NCBI GenBank assembly: GCA_016800925.1
Contig: JABCPU010000044.1
Location: forward strand, 124,001 to 188,000
Source of the DNA: Suillus spraguei
Taxonomy: Eukaryota; Basidiomycota; Agaricomycetes; Boletales; Suillaceae
Length of the DNA: 64,000 nucleotides
Direction: 5' to 3'
Positions 57,691 through 64,000 of this stretch are shown in pieces. The position numbers and the translations under genes are program-made. How positions within the stretch are numbered: position 1 is the first letter of the stretch; each line of letters opens with the position of its first letter. The notes below the pieces were generated by a model. That model did no database searches. It saw only the letters and a program-made list of their open reading frames with translations, and was not told the DNA's origin.

Positions 57691-60600
57691 AAAAAGATAG
57701 AATGGTGCGTGGGGTGGTGGTGTAGGATATGATATCAGCTGGAAGACAACTATTGAACTCGGAAGGTTGTCCGATCCAGTCGAGAACACTGATGTCGCCC
57801 GACCGAGCCACGATCTCTTGCAGGAGCCGCCCGAGTGCATTTTGCTTCTTCTCGCCATAATTGACAGGTAAGGTAATACCGAAGATGCCAAATAATGAGT
57901 ACGCAACATCTTCCTGTACAGTGGTGATGCGCTTCGATGCCCATTGCAGTTTCTCGCGCGCGCGGCTCATACCTGGACGGAAGGTCACCAAGGCCCGCGC
58001 ATCTATCCCCGTCGCATCCTCCAACTCCTTCATGATTGCAGGGGACTCTTTGTGATTGGGAGAGCGGTCGTCGAGATACAGCGACCAATCCCTCTGATAG
58101 AAGACAACTACCTCCGGAGCGACTAATTCTTGAAAGGTCCATCCTCGCTGGTTCCAAACACTCCTCGCCAGTGCACCGGGCTGGGATGAAGGAGGAACAT
58201 CGCATAGGTAGACAATGGTAAGGGCTGAGTGGCTATACCAGACGGACATGGAGTTGACCGATTCTTGAAGCTCAGTGTTGCTCCTCTTGTCAATGCAACA
58301 TGTGTCCATCCACGCCCATCGATACCCAGCATCACGGGCTACCTTGCAGAACGACTGCAGTTTGGCGATGCCACCTAGTCCATTCAACTCGTACACGACT
58401 TTGCCTTGGATGTCGTGCAGCAGTGCCTCCGTTTCTTCCCACCTGTGCGATAGCAAGACGCAGCGGAAGTATGTCGCCACCACGTCTGTGATGCGCCCCG
58501 TTTGGAGATCTGAATCCGTCGTGGTGAATGACAGAAGTTCTTTGTACTCTGCACTCGTTTTGAAAGTCTGTATTTGTGCTGCTCGATCGCACAAAAAACC
58601 CGTGGAGGTGCTCAGTAGACGAAGTGGGGCATATTCGAGTTCCATCCAAACAGCTCTTTTAATAGCGTCTTCTACTTCCGATACACAGACGTACTGCTGA
58701 CGCAGCTCTGCAGAACGAGATAGGCATTTCGAGACGATGAAGGAGTATTCCATAACTTACCTCGTATCTGTGCTTCAGGAGCATCGTCCAACTTGGACAA
58801 CATGATTGTGAAGGTGTCAATGGCTTCGTCATAACGTTGCACCCCACGCAGCGCTGCATGTGTAAATTGGTATCCAACATGAGACGAAGGATTGAGTTCG
58901 ATGACCTATGCACTGCCGAAGTCAACATGGGCCACAAAAATCCAGAAGCCTTCACACCTTTTGCGCGTCCAGGAGCGCATCTTCCCATAGCATTTTACCT
59001 GACTTTGCCTTGCTGCGATTCGCAAAGACTACATCGGATGTACAATCCAGCTTAATCACCGCTGAGTATAGGTATAGGTCAATAGCCTTGTCATAATTGC
59101 TTGCAGCGAGGGCAGCATCTCCATCAGTGAGAATAAGCGCGCTGCATTCTTCCGTGAAAGCTGAGTGAATGTGGGTGAGAATTATAGCCTGCATGACATT
59201 ATGGACTCCAGACTTACCGTGGGACCAGTCAAGGCAGTTGGCCTTCGTAATATCATCACTCGTATCCATCATGTGTCGATATGATATCACGGCATCTTGA
59301 AGTCTACCTGCCCAAAGGAATGCATCACACCGTTTCTGGTGTGCAGTGAGCCACAATGATTTGAGATTCCAGCCAAAGAGCTGACAAGAGAGAATCACTT
59401 ATAAAAAGTATTTTGGATGTATATTAACGTACCACTACCAAGTCCTCGTATATATGATGAATGTCGGACTCAGATGACAAAGCGCTGCAGTTGACAGCGG
59501 TAGTGATATGCTCAGCGGCTTCGTCGTGACGTGCGCTATCGAAGGCCTTGATTCCAAGTTGAACACGTAGATATGCCTACGTAGAAGTTGCAAAGATTAG
59601 TGTTAATGACCCAACATTGCTGCATGATACTTACTTGCACAATATGACATGCGCGAGTATCGGTGTTGGGACAACCGGTAGTGAGTTCCTTGAGGAGGAG
59701 GTTTGCCTCGTCATGTTGATCCGCACCGAAAAGAACGATGGCCTTATACGCTGAATGAAGCACATAGTATAGGTAGGCCACTGTAACATACCTTGATTAA
59801 GAGCAAAAAATGATGGTTTGCGAATTTTGGTCAGCGTACATTGATGCAACATCAAATGCTGCCCTCGCATCCGGAATGTGGCCTTTTCCGCAGAGAGCGA
59901 TTCCCTTGGAGATATAACTATAACCTGTCAATGAGGGTTGAATGCTGATAGACTATGTCATCGTTGAGCCAGCCTTTCATAAGGGGGCTATGATCGACCA
60001 GCGAATCTCACCTTTATCGCATCATTAAAAGCGCGGTCCCAATCCCGTGTTCTGGCCATAACAGATGAGCGATGGGAGTAGGAAGTATGGTTGTTGGGAT
60101 CGGTGTTGATATCTTGGGTGAGTAGCTCTTCGGTGGTAGACAGGTCACCATCTATGCAAGCCTTACGGGCTGTCGTGATGGCTAGGATCTGTACGAAACA
60201 TCGTTTGAATTGCGGAATATGATAAGGACGAAAACATACTTTTGTGTGAGGTACTGTCTACTCAGAGATTATCTTATCGTAACTTCCACTAAGGATGTGA
60301 TTGCCATCCACAGCAAAAGTGACGCAAAACATTAAGGATGAGTGCTTGAAGATGGCAACGGTTTGTCCACCTGAGAGCCAGAGACGGACATGGTTGTCAT
60401 CAGATGCCGAAGCAACGAAGGTGCCAGCACGATTAGTAACAGCTATGGCCAAGATACATTTAGAGTGACCCGTCCAAGGATTACCAACCTGCTCCCAGGT
60501 CGATGTATCCCATTCGCGTATGGTAGGATTGGAATCACTGCCGCCTGTGAGAAGGCGCGTGCCATCAGGCATCCAGGGAAGTGAAATGTTGATTATTGAC

Positions 60601-61182
60601 GGGGGCATCCACGCAAATGATGTCATCCATGATTTGTGACCCTTGAAGGATGCAACACGTTTCTTTGTACGCGAATTATAAATCTGAATATTAGCCTCTG
60701 TTGCGATAACAAGAAGTTCTCCAGACGGCGAATACTGTACGCAGCGGACATGACTACCACACCAGATTGGATCTCCTTGTTGCTGCCAGGTTTTGGTGTC
60801 CCATGGTTTCGTCGTTTTATCCCATGAACCACTGACCAGTACTGTTCCATCGGGAGAAAAGCTCAGCGAGTGGAGTGAGCTTTGATGGGTTGGGTGGGTG
60901 ATTTGCCAGTTCCTCCGTCCCAGACGATGAGCTCTCCGCCATAATCACCGCTTGCTATCAACTGCCCATCTTGTGATACTGCCAATCCCAACACCGGCGT
61001 GGTGCGATGCCTCTCCATCTTCTTCAACACAACACCTGTTTTCAAGTCCCACAGACGAGCGTCTTGTCATCCGAGGATGTAACCATCCGCCATCTGTCGG
61101 GGAAAACTGCGACTGCATTTACACAGCCTTCATGACCTATGAACTCTCGCAGGGGTGTGGTGATTGGAATGAGCTCCGACAT
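57596..61182 (-). pseudogene. WD40-TPR-HET copy 4, decayed
   Basis: The start corresponds to ATG 61182. The WD40 part is broken: a lost base near 61060, a loss of about a dozen bases near 60868, a ~45-bp insertion near 60600 and TAG for a Trp codon at the end of blade 7. Exon 59952-59792 has a lost base (near 59812) and a 6-bp insertion. The other TPR exons (60188-60012, 59742-59635, 59576-59433, 59380-59218, 59160-58958, 58905-58761) and the HET core from 58711 keep frame with normal splice signals. The HET tail is replaced from about 57685 by unrelated flank, so the last ~200 residues are missing. The intron at 59217 has GTAAG where the other copies have GCAAG. Confidence 0.85.
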
Positions 61183-61712
61183 TTTACTGGAGGTTGAAGG
61201 GTTTGGGCGCTACTGAGGTGGACTTTGGAGGGATCGTGGGTGTCTTACTCTAAGCTGCAGAGGTGTGCGTTTTACACTGCTTCATCGCATATACCTGCCT
61301 TGTTTCCATAGACGCCCTGGCATGAACCCTATACCTCCATTACCATTTTGGCAAGAATGTACCCTATCACAGTGTACCCGCCGTTCTAGACACTGTAGCC
61401 CTCCGGCACCTCTGGAGTGCATACATGTGTCCGTCTCTTTTCCTCGATGTATTCCATGAGCCCTATGCCATCCAATTGAACAGCCGGTGCTTCCCAGTGC
61501 TCGGACCCGACCATCCTGCATGATGTAATGCATTTAGTAGCCTGCTGCAATATCACCCCCCATCTCGTCGACTCCCAAGTTCTGCGTATCCCGCAAGCAG
61601 CCAAATTTTTATATTCTCTTCCAGCGCTCTACTCATGATTCAGCTCTACTTTGAGCTTTGCCCACTCCGGGCCGAACCGGTCTTCAGCTCATTCGCCAAT
61701 CCCCTCCCAAGT
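61183..61712. repeat. Upstream flank of HET copy 4
   Basis: It is a shortened, diverged copy of the HET upstream flank and has no gene. It ends abruptly at about 61711, where the LENG1-like exon 3 fragment begins; this is a clear duplication breakpoint. Confidence 0.7.
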
Positions 61713-61831
61713 CCATGAGAAGCAGTGAGACACCGAACACTGTGCATGGTTGGTTCGATGAAGGGTACGGGTACGTATTTAACCGGCGGGAGGATGAAGA
61801 AACGCATTCATATCGGCGAAAGCGGTGGTAA
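61713..61831 (+). pseudogene. LENG1-like exon 3 fragment
   Basis: The last ~39 codons of the LENG1-like gene, including the stop (TAA 61829-61831), are repeated here with substitutions but no frame break (NRREDEETHSYRRKRW). No start or earlier exon is present. Confidence 0.8.
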
Positions 61832-62475
61832 GTACATTCTATGAGTCCTATTTATTGCGCCCTACGTCCCTTAGCGGCGCTGCGACAGGATGGCTGAAGA
61901 TGCTAGCTGGTGTCTGACTCTGATGTTATGATAGTGACATACCCTATCATTCGATATTGAGTGTGCTATGGCCCATCAGCGAAAGACGCAGTTTTCTCGC
62001 TTGCCAGAGCGAAGTACGATGCTTATGGTGCTGGTGATGGAACATTCGGCCACCTTGGTGGAACACTTTTCCGAAGTGCATACACTAACTAGTAAATATC
62101 TGGATAGGCTGAATGTATGTATCCCATTATATGATATTATTATATTGGGATCGAGAACGGCTGTTTGATCGAACTATAGTTATCATGAACGGTTCTTTGA
62201 AATAGTAAGCACAGGGAGCGTTCGTTTCACTTTGATGTCCACATAAAACCAAACGGACGAAAACAAACGGAACGGACGCAAACGACCGGTTGCCGAACGG
62301 ACCCTAAATTCCTTCTTTTGCCGCATCATCGTGTTGTAGTCTGCCATACATGTGGAGAACTTGCAACTTCTTTACTCACTCCCACACTACAAGATCCAAA
62401 TCCGACTCTGTAAAGGACCAGGGGACTTCGGAAGCCAGTGATGGGTGGCAGATGAATGAGGTTGATAGAATGCAT
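61832..62475. repeat. Duplicated 3' flank of the LENG1-like gene, copy b
   Basis: It is the partner of 57133-57690 in the same order. It contains an extra insertion at about 62213-62307 that is absent from the partner. Confidence 0.75.
62213..62307. mobile_element. Small insertion with imperfect inverted ends
   Basis: About 95 bp begin AGGGAGCGTTCG and end with the complement of AGGGTCCGTTCG. They are absent from the paralogous flank near 57530. Short GGACGAAAACAAACGG-like repeats are inside. A hAT-type MITE is possible, but I see no clean 8-bp target duplication. Confidence 0.45.
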
Positions 62476-62865
62476 GAGGTAACCAGGTGAACGAGGGGAC
62501 AGATTTCCATGTGATGAACCGAGATGTCACTACTAGTAGGTCGAGCTTGCTTCCTTCAAGTTTAAGCGTTTGGTATCCAAAATATGGACAAATTGACCGG
62601 TCTGGATTCGTGTCTCCGACGACACATTCATGAGCCCAAGGTCCTGCCAGTCACGCCGCGACTCGCGCGGTAAGAGGTGCGGGAATAACCACATTTCAAT
62701 TTTCTTTGCCGTTGAAAAAATTCACTGGTCTGAGTCTGCCCTTCAAATTTTAAAGGGCCGTCACATTTGAAACAGTGGCCGTGGCAAGTGCTATGGTATT
62801 GCCATCCCAAACTAGATGCTAAATCGTTCAAATGTGGGATGGGATATTCAGTTTCTTATTCACAG
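62476..62865. other. Intergenic
   Basis: No gene is recognised. A 22-bp near-palindrome (GCCCTTCAAATTTTAAAGGGC) lies near 62738-62759, with a diverged second TTTGAAACAGTGGCC word after it. Confidence 0.4.
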
Positions 62866-63550
62866 CCGAGGATCTCCAGTATCTTGTTGAGTTGCACGCA
62901 TTTATGCATGAATCATTACGCTGGAGGCCCGTCGTTCCGCTCGGTATATTATCTTCCTTTCGTTGTTACCCACCTTTAACTGTTAGCACAGGGTTCCCCC
63001 ATCGTGCTACCGGTGATATAATATGGGTATGTGAAATTAATGTTCTTAAAAAATTCGGACCGGATGTCAGAATGTGGATTAATACTTGTACATGCAGAAA
63101 GGGATCCGAATCCCTAATGGCGCAACAGTCTATGGATCATTGATTCGTCCTCGGGCCCCAACTTACCGGCGACTATTGCACATCACAGGACTATATCTCA
63201 TGACGCCTGACCCCGAAAAATTTGACCCCCAGAGATGAATTGAACGGTGTGGGCGCATTCCTCCCGATCTCAAGTTTTTCCCATTTGGCTTTGGCAGACG
63301 GTCAGATCAATTCAGTAGTATTGAACTGACAGATAAATGGGTCTGTCCAGGACAGCGTCTAGCGAGCGATTCCATCTTGATCACTCTTGCGTATTTGTTC
63401 CGGGCTTTTCGAATTTCAGAACCCAAGGATGCGCCCATAGATAGGCGTGCATTCAAAGAGAATGTTATTGCACACCCGCAGCCATTTTCAGTGATGTTTT
63501 TCCCCAGGTTGGATGTGGGGCATTTGGAAGAAGTTGTGGGGAAACCCTAG
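62866..63550 (+). pseudogene. Cytochrome P450, C-terminal part
   Basis: The sequence follows the order of a fungal P450 C-terminus: K-helix ExxR motif (HESLRWRPVVPLG, about 62905), PHRATGDI after a ~53-nt intron, IPNGATVYGS after a second intron, PEKFDPQR, then FPFGFGR, CPGQRLASDSI with the heme Cys (about 63343), and a C-terminal VMFFPRLDVGHLEEVVG with stop at 63548. It is broken: a TGA follows PQR, extra bases or an unspliceable insert separate GFGR from the Cys motif, and no N-terminal two thirds are found upstream. Such monooxygenases act at the ER; this copy is not functional. Confidence 0.8.
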
Positions 63551-64000
63551 ATATGTACTCTTGAGACTATGTTTTATCGGAACTATCCACTGTGTATGAT
63601 CCATTCCGTGCGCACATGGAGGTGTAGCTTGGCCCGGGAAGCAAGGGTAAATCAATAGCGAGCGGTTTGCCTTGACTGGTCAGCGGTTGCGGTATATACA
63701 GCTCTACTCTACGCTCCCAGTGCCTGCCATTGTGCACCTGTGTCGATTGGCCTGCATTTTCTACTTACAAACTATTACTCTGTGCTCAAGACGGAACGGA
63801 TGAGTCGAGGCAACCAGTGATACTATGACCCCTGTCGAATGAACACAGCACCAGTCACATGCGGCTCCCTGCTGGCAGAATATGGTTGATGGCGACGTTG
63901 TCTTTCAATGTTCCTGGAAATATATTGAAATCTACCCAATCTCCTAATAGGGCTTGTGAAACAGCTTCCTGATTTCTTAAAGATCAGTCGGAAGACGACT
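63551..64000. other. Downstream of P450 remnant, nothing recognised
   Basis: No ORF or repeat is supported. The stretch may belong to a gene that continues past the window. Confidence 0.4.

Noticed and set aside
57596..58753. Functional 385-aa HET protein at copy 4
   Set aside because: The C-terminal part is unrelated flank DNA, and upstream exons of the same gene carry frameshifts and a stop.
1..64000. tRNA or rRNA genes
   Set aside because: No stretch with convincing A-box and B-box spacing or rRNA core sequence was noticed on either strand; a tRNAscan run would settle it.

Overview
The window looks like a nuclear segment of a filamentous fungus, most likely an agaricomycete (mushroom-forming basidiomycete). 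The evidence is the many 48-61 nt introns, a large HET-domain gene family, chromodomain Ty3/gypsy retrotransposons and a Copia remnant. There is no bacterial-type gene organisation and I recognised no tRNA or rRNA. Species cannot be told from the sequence.

Layout. 1-4.3 kb is gene-free and made of three unrelated tandem-repeat arrays. 4.3-8.4 kb holds repeat debris: a broken Copia gag, a 120-bp duplication and a scrap of a LENG1-like gene. From 8.4 to 61.2 kb the backbone is a tandem family of four minus-strand genes of one unusual design: a seven-bladed WD40 propeller at the N-terminus, TPR-like helices in the middle and a HET domain at the C-terminus. Copies 1 (8429-12687), 2 (44872-49110) and 3 (50579-54568) can be spliced by hand into uninterrupted proteins of about 1262, 1255 and 1186 aa. 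Copy 4 (57596-61182) is a pseudogene. Each copy carries about 1 kb of duplicated upstream flank and scraps of a neighbouring LENG1-like gene, whose intact three-exon copy is at 56191-57132. A cytochrome P450 C-terminal pseudogene lies at 62.9-63.6 kb.

Between copies 1 and 2 sits a 29.9-kb nest of transposons (14795-44681), resolved by target-site duplications. Gypsy-A1 (minus) landed downstream of HET copy 2. It later received a 273-bp MITE in its 3' LTR, Gypsy-B (plus, 15739-22283), a second copy of the MITE (itself split by Gypsy-A3, plus, 22689-30303) and Gypsy-A2 (minus, 33448-41088). The A family carries an extra ORF3, with a zinc-knuckle-like C-terminus, between pol and the 3' LTR.

How the parts fit together. 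The HET genes are the best candidates for a biological system, probably non-self recognition with programmed cell death as output. Paralogue differences fall on loop positions of the WD40 propeller, while the TPR and HET parts, introns included, are nearly identical between copies 1 and 2. The proteins have the propeller-sensor and HET-effector logic of fungal NLRs, but with inverted domain order and TPRs in place of a NACHT/NB-ARC switch. The transposon nest is largely inert and shows CpG C-to-T decay typical of methylated repeats.
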